Assembly: GCA_963575745.1 (NCBI GenBank)
Contig: CAUYUJ010004704.1
Span: 1 to 64,000, forward strand
Length of the DNA: 64,000 nucleotides
Direction of reading: 5' to 3'
Origin: Prorocentrum cordatum
Taxonomy: Eukaryota; Sar; Dinophyceae; Prorocentrales; Prorocentraceae
In this document: positions 40,720-51,010 of the stretch, in pieces
How positions within the stretch are numbered: position 1 is the first letter of the stretch
Layout of the letters: every line of letters begins with the position of its first letter
Position numbers and translations under genes: made by a program
The notes under the pieces: model-generated
Database searches by the model: none
Told to the model about the DNA's origin: nothing
What the model saw: the letters and a program-made list of their open reading frames with translations, nothing else

Positions 40720-41368
40720 TACGATCGCATCGCGTCGCGCGCGTCGATCGGGGGCCCCCAGCGGGCCCGCACCAGAGGCCACTCGGGCGAAGGGCCACTC
40801 TTGCGTGCGGTCGGGCTCCGTGCTGCGCGCGTTGGAGTACTTCACGCTGGTGCACGGCTGCTGGCACGGAGCCTTCTCGCGATCGAGGCCAAGGCGATAG
40901 ACTGACGTGAGGATCTCGGCGGTTGCCTCCGTGAGCTTCGTGGTGCCGAACTCGCTGAGCTTCTCTTTGTTGAAAAACCACGCGGGGCCCACGGTCATCT
41001 CCTGGGATAGACCGTGGAGCATGTCCGTGGGTGAATGCCCTGCCATCCAATCTGTCATAACGAATCCCTTGAAGCCCATCATGTCCCGCAAATCCCGCTT
41101 CAAAATATCTTCATTGCCACACGCGAATGTGCCGTTTACCCTGTTGTAGGAACACATGAAAGCACCAATGCCGGACTGAACTGCGGCTTCAAAAGGCGGA
41201 TAATATAGGTTCCACGCGGTAACGGCATCGACGTCAGAGCTTTCGTTGTACCGGTTTGTCTCCTGCTCATTAAACGCAAAATGCTTGGCGGTCGCGATCA
41301 GGCCCTGCCGCTGCACCGCACGTATGTATGGCGCGGCGTAGCGCGATCCCAAATACGGATCCTCCCCA
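40720..41368 (-). CDS. GH3 beta-glucosidase, catalytic exon
   Basis: Glycoside hydrolase family 3 enzymes remove terminal beta-linked sugars from oligo- and polysaccharides. This exon carries the core of the (beta/alpha)8 domain: GEDPYLGSRYAAPYIRAVQ, KHFAFNEQETNR (substrate-binding KH), FMCSYNRVNGTFACGNED, and GFKGFVMTDWMAGHS, where the Asp of TDW is the nucleophile. GLSQEMTVG replaces the common GlDxEMP. The 3' boundary is A/GTAAGT at 40719-40720. Other exons on the same strand, in order: 43905-44125 (possible first exon), 42227-42333, 41722-42026, this one, 38380-38527, 34710-34858 (moderate), 32620-32745. All introns contain or consist of inverted-repeat elements. The C-terminal end of the protein was not found, so the gene may be incomplete here or a decaying copy; the exons seen are free of stops. 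Confidence 0.85.
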
Positions 41369-41721
41369 GCCATGTGTCGGGTGTTGCTACAAGTTCGTCC
41401 CGGCCCGAGGTGTCTCCATTCTTGTTCGCATCATTTTGGAGCCCCTGCGGCCCTCTGGGCCTGGTGAGGGTGTGGGCTTCGTAAACGGGGGTTTAGCTAA
41501 ACGGGGGCTTAGGCTTTTCCATCTGCCCCCGTTTACTGTGCCCAAGTCTACGGCGCCCAGGGCCCCCTGAACGGGGGCATAGCCAAACGTGAAAATCGGC
41601 GTTCCCCGTGCCCGTTTGCTGTGCCCCAGTCCCTGGCGCCCTGAGAGGGGTGCTCCGAAGACCATCTGGACCTCCACGAGGCTCCTAGGGACACCTTGGG
41701 CCAAGGACATCTCTGGCAACA
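41369..41721 (-). mobile_element. intron of the GH3 gene with inverted ends
   Basis: Minus-strand intron of about 350 bp. Its ends carry inverted GTGTTGC / GGCAACAC and GGTGTC / GACACC blocks (41381-41410 and 41688-41722), and the inside has inverted copies of CGTTTACTGTGCCC-AGTC and GAACGGGGGC. Structure is that of an introner, different from family M. Confidence 0.55.
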
Positions 41722-42026
41722 CTCGAGATGTACTCGAAATTCCTGCCGTTCGCGGCGACCCTGTGCACATTCAGCGATGGCCCCAACACCACGTTGGCGC
41801 CCTTCTGCTTGAACTCCGCACCTATCGCTTCCGCCACGCGCTCGATGAGATCGACGTCCCAGGTCGCGCCGAGAGCCAGTGGAGAAGGCCAGTGCGTGGT
41901 CGTGTTGAACTCCTCGTCGTCCGTGGTGCGGAAGCCGTTGCTCGAGTCCTGCATGCGCAACGCCGGGATGCCAAACTTCTCGACCGCCTCGGTGTTGCCG
42001 ATGTAGTAGTGGGCCTCCATGTTTCG
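41722..42026 (-). CDS. GH3 beta-glucosidase, third exon
   Basis: Minus-strand reading starts NMEAHYYIGNTEAVEKFGIP, then ALRMQDSSNGFR (lQDgpnGvR consensus), PLALGATWDVDLIERVAEAIG and GANVVLGPSLNVHR, NGRNFEYIS. It ends within the R-NFEY-sEDP block, completed by EDPYLGS of the next exon. Exact splice sites uncertain to a few bases. Confidence 0.8.
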
Positions 42027-42027
42027 G

Positions 42028-42218
42028 GTCGGGCGAAAGGGGGGGATAGCAACAAAGGGGGGGCGTGAGAATCAGCTCACGTAGCTGATTTTCCCGGCGC
42101 CTCCTGGCGCCGGAGGCGGCTATGTATCGAGGAATGGGCCCCTTGGTGAGGCCAGAGCCAGCTGCATGCAGCAGATTTCGTAACCCCCCCTTGCCAAATC
42201 CCCCCCTTTCGTCCGGCC
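42028..42218 (+). mobile_element. family M element forming a GH3 intron
   Basis: The intron between exons 2 and 3 is a single 190-bp element: GGTCGGGCGAAAGGGGGGGA at one end and TCCCCCCCTTTCGTCCGGCC at the other (20-bp inverted repeat), with an internal CAGCTCACGTAGCTGATTTTCC hairpin (shortened: AATCAGCTCACGTAGCTGATT). A second copy lies at 38696. Confidence 0.75.
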
Positions 42219-42333
42219 CGAATGTTGTGCAGGCCCCCGACGAGGCGAAACTGATCCTCGGGGGTCATGGCGGACGCGACCGAGTGCGCCTTCTCGGCCG
42301 CTGCTTCCCAGGTCATGGCGTACTCGGCCTCTA
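42219..42333 (-). CDS. GH3 beta-glucosidase, second exon
   Basis: Minus-strand reading AEYAMTWEAAAEKAHSVASA then MTPEDQFRLVGGLHNIR, the N-terminal A-x-x-lv-x-MTleEk-lv-G block of GH3 enzymes. It starts directly after a (CTA)n tract ending CCTAG, a plausible acceptor at 42334. Confidence 0.7.
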
Positions 42334-42336
42334 GGT

Positions 42337-43065
<729 letters not shown>

Positions 43066-43069
43066 ATTC

Positions 43070-43318
43070 TTATTATTATTATTAGTAACAGTAATGAGAG
43101 GAAGAAGTGGATGAGGAGGAAGAGGGTAAGGAGGAGGAAGAGGAGGAGGAGGAACGCTTGCGGTTCCCAAGGTTGTTCCGTTGAGAGAGAGAGAGAGAGA
43201 GAACAAGCAAAAAGGGAGAGACACAGAAAGAGAGAAAACAAAGAGTGAAAGAAGCACCCCACTAGGGAAGAGGCAAGGGCAGCCAGAAGAAGGACAAACT
43301 ACACAAAACTAAACTTTT
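43070..43318. other. no gene; GAGGAA and (GA)n stretches
   Basis: Purine-rich sequence with a short (GA)n at 43184-43201. Confidence 0.5.
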
Positions 43319-43427
43319 GGCGCTCCGCGCGGATTTCGTGGATCTGCGCTGGAGCGCACCAGGGGCGGAGCCGGAGGCGCCGCAAGAGGGGGCCCAGCGC
43401 GGATCCAAGAATTCCGCGCGGAGCGCC
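43319..43427. mobile_element. inverted-repeat element, family B, copy 4
   Basis: GGCGCTCCGCGCGGATTTCG / ATTCCGCGCGGAGCGCC ends; 109 bp with a shortened core. Confidence 0.8.
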
Positions 43428-43852
43428 AAAGCTTATGCTTACATGTGTCCTCTTCTAGAAGGAGGCCCAAAAAGGCGAAAAGAGACCACGGTAACGGCAT
43501 CGATACCTTTTCCCTGACTGCCCACAAGACTACCCCAACCCAACCCGAAGACCCGAATTTCGGGTTGGGGGGGGGGGACGGGCTTCACATGTGTTTTATC
43601 GATGTTCCCCGACCCCCCCCCACTGGAAATCGATGGCACATTGAGGCCTTCGGGTAGGGTTGGGGTGGTTTGGTGGGCGGTGACCTGCCCGACAGAGCTG
43701 CTCGACAACAACTGGTGCGCAGGTCGCTTGAAGAGACCGGCAACGCACAGACCGCCTGCCTGGCAGGCCGAGAGTGCCGCCAGAGCTCTGCCCGACAGCG
43801 CATGATGCGCAGACCGCCAGTTCTTCTCTTCCTCCTCCTCCTCCGCCTCCTC

Positions 43853-43907
43853 CGCCTCCTCCTCCTCCTCCTCCTCCTCCTCCTCCTCCTCCTCCTCCTC
43901 CTCCTCC
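43853..43907. repeat. (CCT)n array
   Basis: Trinucleotide array bordering the possible first exon. 43428-43852 contains inverted CCCGAA/TTCGGG-type blocks (43545-43570 with 43650-43665) and no recognised exon. Confidence 0.9.
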
Positions 43908-44125
43908 CGCGCCTTGGCCGCCGCGGAGCCCAGCTCCGCCGCGGCCTCCGACGAGGCCGCCGGCTCCTCCCGGTGGCTCAGGCGCGCGCCGCTGCGCACT
44001 CCCAGCGCGCCGGCCCCGCGCAGGGCGCACGCCGCCGCGAGCAGGCGGGCCCCCGGCCGGCAGACGCGCGCAGCGCACATCCGATCAGAGGGCGACCTCC
44101 CAGACCCCCCCGCGCCGTGAGACAA
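43905..44125 (-). CDS. possible first exon of the GH3 gene
   Basis: Minus-strand reading MSHGAGGSGRSPSDRM then CRPGARLLAAACALRGAG and an Ala/Glu-rich stretch leading into the (CCT)n tract. A basic start followed by a short hydrophobic segment would suit a secretory signal on an extracellular or vacuolar glycosidase. There is no family signature, so the link to the GH3 gene rests on position and strand only. Confidence 0.3.
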
Positions 44126-44147
44126 TCGCGGCGGGAGGCCTGTCGCT

Positions 44148-44309
44148 CAGGAGGGAAAGAAACACACAGACACCATTAATCGCCGACTCCCAGGAAAATA
44201 TGCAAAAATATGGGAAGTGGGGGGGAAGACAAAAACCCAGAAAATATAGGAAAATATGGGGGATACTTTTATTTGTGTGTATTTATTTGTGTGTCCTGGG
44301 GCCCCTTCA
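44148..44309 (-). mobile_element. family A element, copy 2 (minus)
   Basis: Minus orientation: GGGGCCCCAGGACACACAAA... to ...TTTCTTTCCCTCCTGA. It directly precedes the possible first exon of the GH3 gene, so CCTCCTGAG could act as part of a 3' splice region. Confidence 0.8.
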
Positions 44310-44509
44310 GTCGCTGCCTTCGGCCTCCCGGGGAGGGCCCTCCCGAGGCCCCCGCGGGGCCGTCAGGAAGCGGCGCAGGAGGAGCAGCTGAGCTGGCCGC
44401 CGAGGGGACGGTGGCCGCTGCCTTCGCTTCGGCCGCCGAGGGGGCCCTATCCCGAGGCCCCCGGGGAGCGGCAGAAAACGACGCAGGAGGAGCAGCCCCA
44501 GACATGCGA

Positions 44510-44705
44510 CGTCCCCAGACCCCCTCGAGTAATGAAAAAATCATGACGGGATATTTCTCCTGATTTTCGGCCTCCAGGGGTCCTCCCCGGGTCCTCCCCG
44601 GGCCTCGGGAGCGTCAAAAAACAACTCAGGATGCAAAGCCGGTCATGGGGAATGGGTCCGGACCTCTGGGGGTCGACGTCATGAAAAATTCATGACGTCG
44701 GGGGT
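44510..44705 (-). mobile_element. family N element, copy 2 (inverted)
   Basis: CAGACCCCCTCGAGTAATGA through CATGACGTCGGGGGTCTGGG; reverse complement of 38840-39022 including both hairpins. A related hairpinless segment continues to about 44870. Confidence 0.75.
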
Positions 44706-44900
44706 CTGGGTCCTGAGTTTTTCAGGACGGCGTCCCTGGAAGTCCCGACCCTTTCCCCGGGACCGGTTCTTCGTCTCGAGTCGTTTTCTGACGGTCCCGA
44801 GGCCCGGCGAGGGCCTCCCGAGGCCGAACATCGCCAAAAACCTCCGTCCTGATGTTTTTTGTACGACGCGAGCGTGTCTGGGACTGGCCCCGGGGAATTT

Positions 44901-45106
44901 GGACGCCCGAAATGGGCACGGAAAGAATGGGTCCAATGCCCAACCGCCAATGGTGTCCCAAGCCAACAGCGGCCGCTGATGGGCAGGCGGCCTTCTGCCT
45001 TACATGGACACAGGCCGCGGCGGCGCGGACAGCGAGACCTCTTCAAAATGGCCAGGAAATGCTGTTGGGCATTGTACCCATTCTTTCCGTGCCCATGTCG
45101 GGCGTC
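44901..45106. mobile_element. inverted-repeat element, family F, copy 1
   Basis: GGACGCCCGAAATGGGCACG at the left and CGTGCCCATGTCGGGCGTCC at the right; arms extend to GAAAGAATGGGT. Interior AACAGCGGCCGCTGATGGG. Confidence 0.85.
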
Positions 45107-45216
45107 CAGATCTGCGGGCCGGCGCTGCGACAAAGACCACGGCGCCGGGGGTCTGGGCTCGTGCAGTTAGGAAAAAGGTACGGTATCCGCGCCCGTGCCC
45201 CCCGGGCACGCCCAGG

Positions 45217-45304
45217 CGCGGTAGGTCGTCGACGTCGTCGCCGTCGGTGTCGTCGACGTCGGCGTCGGCATCGGCGTCGTCGTCGGCGTCGTCGTCGGCG
45301 TCGT

Positions 45305-45372
<68 letters not shown>

Positions 45373-45405
45373 GCGGCGGCGGCGTCGTCGGCGTCGTCGT
45401 CCCGA
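45217..45405. repeat. (GTC)n array
   Basis: About 190 bp of GTC/GGC trinucleotides. Confidence 0.95.
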
Positions 45406-45599
45406 GGCACGCCGAGGCGCGCGGCGAGCCGCCCTCCGCTGAGGCCTCCAGGGATCGCGAATCGCGCGGGTCTGCACGCGGCAGACGCCGCCCGAGGGGG
45501 GGGCCCCCGCGCAGGGCCCCCGTCTGGAGACCGCCTCCTTCTCCAAAAGTAGGCCTGCCCTGTAGGAGCCCGAGCTCAGCAGAAGTCATTGGCCTTTCG

Positions 45600-46060
45600 G
45601 ACCCCCCCCCATTTCTTCAGTGGCACCCCCGCCCCACCTTCTTTCCAGTGCCCCCCCCCACCCCCCCCTTTTGCCATGGCCCCCCCCCCCCCCCCTTATT
45701 TCCAAGGGCCCCCCCCAGCTATTTCCAATGGCGAGTCCCTTGGATTCCTATGAGTCGTATGGGTTCCTATGCCTATGTCAATGCCTATATGCCTATATGC
45801 CTATATGCCTATATGCCTATATGCCTATATGCCAATGCCTATTTATCTACTTGGGGCCAACGCTGGCTGATATTTTGAATCGGCGATAACCCGGGGTATC
45901 CGGAGGGGAGGGGGGGGGAGGAGGGGGGCCGGCCGATAACCTGACCTTCGCGCTGTGGGCAGCCCCGCAGATATGCCCGCGCCCCCCCCCCCCTCCTGGA
46001 CCTGCACAACCGGCAAGGTTGGGTTATCCAAGCGGGGGGGGGGAGGGGGGGCAAGCCCGA
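45600..46060. repeat. poly-C tracts and ATGCCTAT repeats
   Basis: Long C runs 45600-45720; TATGCCTA units 45775-45840; C and G runs to 46050. No gene. ATAACCCGGG / CCCGGGTTAT-type inverted blocks at about 45886 and 46058. Confidence 0.8.
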
Positions 46061-46108
46061 TAACCCGGGTGATGGCCGGACCCTGAGAAAAACCGTCTCC
46101 TGGGCACT

Positions 46109-46232
46109 CGCCACCGCTCGGACGTCCGTGCTCCGTGCGTGCGCTTCGTGCGCGCACTTTGGCGCAGCATGGCCCCGAAGTGCTCCTCGAGGGTCCTCGC
46201 CGGGACAAAGGGGCACACGCCCGAGCGATGCC
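46109..46232. mobile_element. inverted-repeat element, family I, copy 2
   Basis: GCCACCGCTCGGACGTCCG at the left, ACACGCCCGAGCGATGCC at the right. Confidence 0.7.
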
Positions 46233-46986
46233 GGCAGTGAAAAGAGACGGCTCGGGACAGGCCCCCACCTCCTCCGCCTCCTCCTCTTCTCCTCCTCCTC
46301 TCCTCCTCCTCCTCCCTTCCTCCCCTCCTCCTCCTCCTCGTCCTCCTCCTCCTCCTCCTCCTCCCCTCCTCCTCCTCCTGTCGAGACAAATTTGCCTCTG
46401 GCGCGTTGTGGTCGTTGTCGGCCTCCACGGGCCGCCTCCGGGCCCCTGGACCAGCAAGGGAAGGCTCGGGATGGAAAGCCGGTGCGGGGGAAGGGGTTCA
46501 GACCTCCAGAGGCCCACGTCGTGAAAGATCACCGCCGCGGAGTTCCGGGGAGGGCCCCAGCACGTCCCCGCAGAAGCCCAAGGCAGCCCAAAGAAGGCGT
46601 CGGTAAGCGGGCACCATGAGAGCGCCTCAGGACTGCAGTCGGCCGTGATTGGACAGGGCACGCGAGAGGACACAGGACCTTTTTCGAGGGCCACCTCGCC
46701 ATTGGAGTGTAAGAAGGCACGCGTCGCGAGGCACAGGACACAAGGGTACCCTTGAGCTGACAGGGTCGACCTACTAATCCGGGCCGACTGTGGAGACGAG
46801 AAGTGTCACATGTTGTGCGGACTTCTGGGCGGTGCTCTAAGCATCGCCATACACAGAGCGGTGCGCTGCTGGCGCGGTGGCGGAACTTGCCTCAGGCAGG
46901 CGGATATTCCCACTATTTTCAAGTTGGCATGTGGATGGCGGGCCACCAGATTCAATAGGAGGGCATCCAAGTTCCAGCCAGCTTGG
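46233..46986. other. no gene seen
   Basis: A (CCT)n tract at 46266-46380; the remainder is unique sequence with no frame I can support. The minus frame 47064-46837 begins inside the spliced-leader relic and may be a retrocopy remnant. Confidence 0.4.
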
Positions 46987-47019
46987 CTCGAGCCAAACTG
47001 GAGCCAAAACGGCTACGGA
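46987..47019 (-). other. near-complete DinoSL relic with a second partial copy
   Basis: Minus strand 47019-46998 reads TCCGTAGCCGTTTTGGCTCC plus AG, two differences from the 22-nt leader. It is followed at once by TTTGGCTCGAG (46997-46987), which looks like a truncated second leader, although a local TTGGCTCGAGCCAA palindrome can explain it too. No GT follows the first copy, so it is not a spliced-leader RNA gene. Confidence 0.8.
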
Positions 47020-48341
47020 AGGAATGTTGGGAGTATTTGGGTGTTTTTTTCTCCATTTTTCCATCGCAAGCCCTCCTGCTTTAGTTTGTCGAAATCTAAA
47101 GCACTAGAAACACGCGGGCGCTTCGCGCGCGCTAAGGTTCTAGCAAGCACCCGCCCTCGACCAATTCGAAACTGCACGCGCGTACGCACATATCCAAACA
47201 TGGTGTGGCCATGAGCCGAAAAAATAATACGAAAGCGGACCAAACATATACACATTAGTGACATGGACACGCCAATACAATTTCAGCACGACGCAACGCA
47301 AGACAATATGCTTTGCAACGGAAGTGATTTGCAAAACACATGATTACGTTAAGCGGATGCAGTGCAAACCCATCGTAACGAACAACACGCGTAGCATTTG
47401 AAGGAACAGTACTAAGCAACAGTACACACGCAATGCATAACAATACGCTGCGATCGAATTCAAGACAACCAATGAACTCGATCACCCAAAGAACATGGAG
47501 TTCGAATGGCGTAGAGACGGGGAATCCAACGGAAGAGCCCTGGGAACCTGGGCTGCAGGTCGTAAGTGCCACCAGGTCCACTGCAAAGAGGAAGGGCGAG
47601 TGCACAGAAGACGGGGTAGGGAGGAAGGGCTAGAGAAGGAAAGGCTAGGTCGCTTTGATCATTCCAAATGGTCTTCGGTCCATCCTGCCACCGTGCCTGC
47701 CTTGCGGATCAGAGCTCTTTGGATGCCTGTTGGGGTATTGCGGGGAATTCTCTGGGGAGCCTCTTGGAGGTCAGTTGAAGCCTCTTGGGAACTTCTGGAG
47801 GCCAATTGTGACTCTCTAAACACCTCTTTGGGGGCATTATGGCATTGGTGATGCCCCCCAAACACGCGACAGAACTGCAATAAGACGGGCACGACTGCTT
47901 TGGATGGTGAAGAAATCCGTTATCAATTTACGGACGAATGTTAGAACTTTGCATCGGAATCAAAAAACGTGCACGACATGTGGGGTAATGCCAGAAACAC
48001 GCCATGACATGGGCAACAAAGACGCTACCGCACCAGGGCAGTACCACGCGGCCGCCTTGGATATCACAAAGAACGCTGGATTTGATAGAGCAATGAGGCC
48101 AAGCAATCTTACGTAACCATACGAAGGAATCATCTAGATTGTTGAAAGAGATACGGACATGAACTGCAAGCGTCAAAACGGAATTGGCGGACAAGCATAT
48201 CCAAAGCAAATATTGAACATCCTTGAAAAGAATATGCCGGTCGAAGCCCCACAAACAAGACAGACTACGTGATCTACGAGGCGAGCTTGTTGATTTCGAA
48301 GAGAAGGTGGACACGATGGTCGAGTATTTGGAATCAGTGCA
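47020..48341. other. no intact gene; upstream part of the LINE probably here
   Basis: AT-richer than most of the window. 47680-47860 contains TCCATCCTGCCACCGTGCC, an end of the insertion family found in the LINE. A plus-strand reading at 48300-48350 (EEKVDTMVEYLESVQWKV) fits LINE sequence upstream of the reverse transcriptase. Confidence 0.4.
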
Positions 48342-48601
48342 GTGGAAAGTCTGGCCAGTAACAGTGTTGAATCGAGCACTACTCGGAGACGCCTGCACAT
48401 CACCGATACCAATTTTTCAGACACAAATGTTGGACTCGTAATGTCAAAACTGAAGCGGCGAACAACTTCTGGACTGAATGACATAACAACGGAGTTTCGG
48501 AGGGCGTTGGCCAAAGACCGTAACAAGTCCGCCACAGTGCCTGCGGCACGTCGAGGCGTGGAAGAACGCCAAGGGCTGCCTGGCAGGGTTTGACCCCCTC
48601 C

Positions 48602-48842
48602 CTCCCCCGGTCACGCCCACCCCACTCCCACTCGGTGATCTTCTGACCCGGGTCAAATCCAGACCCGGGTCAGCAGGAAACCAAAAAACTGCAATGCGGG
48701 AACAAAAAAACTGCGACGCAGGTCCTCGCAGACCCGGGTCAGCCAACATGCGCGGCCGCCTCGCGGCTCGCACCGTAATCCGGGTCAGCCAGAGGGGGTC
48801 TTCGCAGGATCCTGCGAAATCCGGTGCCCTGGCTGACCCCCG
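48602..48842. repeat. GACCCGGGTCA inverted repeats
   Basis: TGACCCGGGTCA at 48645, GACCCGGGTCAGC at 48663 and 48731, and related TCCGGGTCAGCC at 48779: several copies of a short palindromic unit near the left end of the insertion. Confidence 0.6.
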
Positions 48843-48872
48843 TTTGCATTGACCCCCGTCTCAAGGCTCCCG

Positions 48873-48975
48873 ACGAGGAGGAGGAGGAGGAGGAGGAGGA
48901 GGAGGAGGAGGAGGACGAGGAGCAGGAGGAGCAGGAGGAGGAGGAGGAGGAGGAGGAGGGAGGAGGGAGGAGGAG
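48873..48975. repeat. (GGA)n array
   Basis: Trinucleotide array with GAGCA interruptions. Confidence 0.95.
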
Positions 48976-49284
48976 GAGCAGAGCAGAGCAGAGCAGAGCC
49001 AAGCGCCGCGTCTGAGGCACAGACTGAGCGCAGAGGTGTGGGCGGCCTCGACGCCGCCCCGACTCCCCCCGAAGGGGGCGCCAGGGAGACGGCGGGGTCG
49101 TCCACGGCTGGGCGGACTCGTCGCCTCCCACACGCCCGCCGAGTAGCCCCGCGCCAAGCTGGGGTCTCAGGGGTCGCCCTGGGAGACGACGGGCCCGTCC
49201 AGCGGGCGGCCCTCAGAAGAGGAACCCATGGATGCCGAAGGCCAGCGCGAACACCGGGCCGTCCAGCGACGGCGGCAGGGGTGG

Positions 49285-49950
49285 CTACCGCGGCGGGCGG
49301 CCACCACACCCTGCCGCCAAGGCGCCGATGTCGATGCCGCTGGCGCGGAACTCCGCCTCCAGCGCCTCCACGATCGTCGCTGGCTCCGCGTCGAGCCGCC
49401 CAGCGACGGCGCGGACGCAAGCCGCAGCGACGTCCTCCGACATCTCCGTCAGCGCCAGCCCCACAGGAGCCGCGACCGCCTCCACGGGCGCCGCCAGCGC
49501 CAGGGGGGCAGCCGCCACCGCAGCGGCCCGAGGCTCACCAGCGAGAGGAACATCACGACCAGCAGCGTCGCACCGCAGGTCATCAGCCCACTCATCGTTG
49601 ATGACGTCCTCGTCCATGGCGTCCGCCGCAGCAGCCGCCGTACGCTTCGCCTCCGCCAGACGCTGGCGGCGGCGGCGTCTCCGAAGGACCTTGCCCATGT
49701 ACTTGTCCTTGCCCTTGTCCTCGGAGTCGTCCCTGACCTGGACCTCGGCGCAGGCGCCCTCGGCACGACCGGAGCCCGCAGGCGGCGGCGACGGCGCAGC
49801 GCGTGCCGAGAGCACAGCCGCGGCTGTCGCACGAGCCACAGCGGCCACCGTGCGCCTGGCGCCCTTCGCCAGGATTGCCGCGCGAACGGCCGCCTCCACG
49901 AGGTCGGCGCCGCTCAGCGCAGCAGGAAGAGCCCCTCTAGGCTTCGCCAT
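49285..49950 (-). CDS. single-exon retrogene, dinoflagellate-expanded Ala/Arg-rich protein
   Basis: ATG 49948-49950 follows a 14-nt DinoSL relic by 37 nt, so the copy was made from a trans-spliced mRNA. The 221-codon frame begins AKPRGALPAALSGADLVEAA and VRAAILAKGARRTVAAVARA, a start I recall from many Prorocentrum predicted proteins, then a Lys/Arg cluster (GKVLRRRRRRQRLAEAKR), an acidic stretch and an Ala-rich C-terminus. The frame stops at TAG 49285-49287 but stays open after it (PPLPPSLDGPVFALAFGIHG) to a TGA at 49213-49215, so the TAG may be a later mutation. Function unknown; the basic cluster may be a nuclear signal. It lies inside the first LINE insertion, opposite to the LINE. Confidence 0.6.
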   Translation of the reverse strand: MAKPRGALPAALSGADLVEAAVRAAILAKGARRTVAAVARATAAAVLSARAAPSPPPAGSGRAEGACAEVQVRDDSEDKGKDKYMGKVLRRRRRRQRLAEAKRTAAAAADAMDEDVINDEWADDLRCDAAGRDVPLAGEPRAAAVAAAPLALAAPVEAVAAPVGLALTEMSEDVAAACVRAVAGRLDAEPATIVEALEAEFRASGIDIGALAAGCGGRPPR

Positions 49951-49987
49951 CGCGCGCAGGAGGGCACGGGGCGGCACCTTGCGGTCG

Positions 49988-50001
49988 CTTGAGCCAAAAT
50001 G
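49988..50001 (-). other. DinoSL relic, 14 nt exact
   Basis: Minus strand CATTTTGGCTCAAG is identical to the last 14 nt of the 22-nt leader. Upstream is a (CCT)n tract instead of the leader's first part. It is 37 nt before the retrogene ATG. Confidence 0.85.
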
Positions 50002-50004
50002 AGG

Positions 50005-50575
50005 GAGGAGGAGGAGGAGGAGGAGGGGAGGAGGAGGAGGAGGAGGATGAGGAGGAGGAGGAGGAGGAGGAGGAGGAGGAGGAGGGGGGGGGGAGGAGGA
50101 GGGGGGGAGGAGGGGAGGAGGGAGGACCCACTGCGCTGCCCCTGCCCCCGCGGGTCCCTGGGGCGGCCACGGCCTCTCTCCCTGGGGCTCCCCAAGGCCT
50201 CCACGGCGCCCAGCGCCTCCTCCTCCTCTCCTCCTCCTCCTCCTCCTCTCCTCCTCCTCTTCCTCCTCCTCTCTTCCTCTCTCCTCCTCCTCTCTCTCTC
50301 CTCTCTCCTCCTCCTCTCTCCTCCTCCTCCTCCTCCTCCTTCCTCCTCTCCTCCTCCCTCCTCCTCCTCCCTCTCCTCCTCCTCCTCCTCCTCCTCCTCC
50401 TCCTCCTCTTCCTCCTCTCCTCTCCTTCCTCCTCCTTCCTCCTCCTCCTCCTCCTCCTCCTCTCTCTTCTCTCCTCTCTCTTCCTCCTCCTCCTCTCCTC
50501 CTCCTCCTCCTCCTCCTCCTCTTCCTCCTCTCCTCCTCCTCATCCTCCTCCTCCTCCTCCTCCTCCTCCTCCATG
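50005..50575. repeat. (GGA)n then (CCT)n arrays, partly inverted
   Basis: GGA units 50005-50125 and TCC units 50217-50570 face each other, giving a potential long hairpin around about 90 bp of unique sequence. Confidence 0.9.
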
Positions 50576-50719
50576 AAGGTCCAAGAGGGCCCCGAGTCGC
50601 CGAAGGATCGCCCGAAGACGCCCACGATGCCCTCCGGACGGCCAGGCAAGACGCCCCAAGAGGCTCCCGAGACGCCCCCCAAGAGGGCCCCTGAGCGGCA
50701 CTAGTCATGTATGCTCTTA

Positions 50720-51010
50720 CGTTTTTGGGCAGACGTTGACGTTCTCGCCTGTTCTGTCTTCCGACGCTCCAAGACGGCCGGAGAGGCCCCCAAGACCACC
50801 CCAAAAGGGCCCACCCAAGAGGCCTCCAAGAAGGCCCCAAGATTGCCTCAGAGCGCCTCAAGAGGGCCCCAATAGGGGCCCGAGGAAGGGAACACGCATC
50901 GAAAATCCGAGCATTCCGCCTCAAGAGGCCCCCAAGAGGTCCCAAGAGGTGCCCAAGAGCCCCCAAGAGGCCCCAAGAGGCCCTAAGAGTCCCTCAGAAC
51001 TGCCTCCAAG
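50720..51010. repeat. CCAAGAGGCCCC array, copy 3
   Basis: Same 12-mer family as 28021-28400, preceded by the TTTTTGGGCAGACGTTGACG block. Confidence 0.8.

Noticed and set aside
46987-47019. A spliced-leader RNA gene
   Set aside because: No GT donor after the leader sequence and no Sm-like downstream part.
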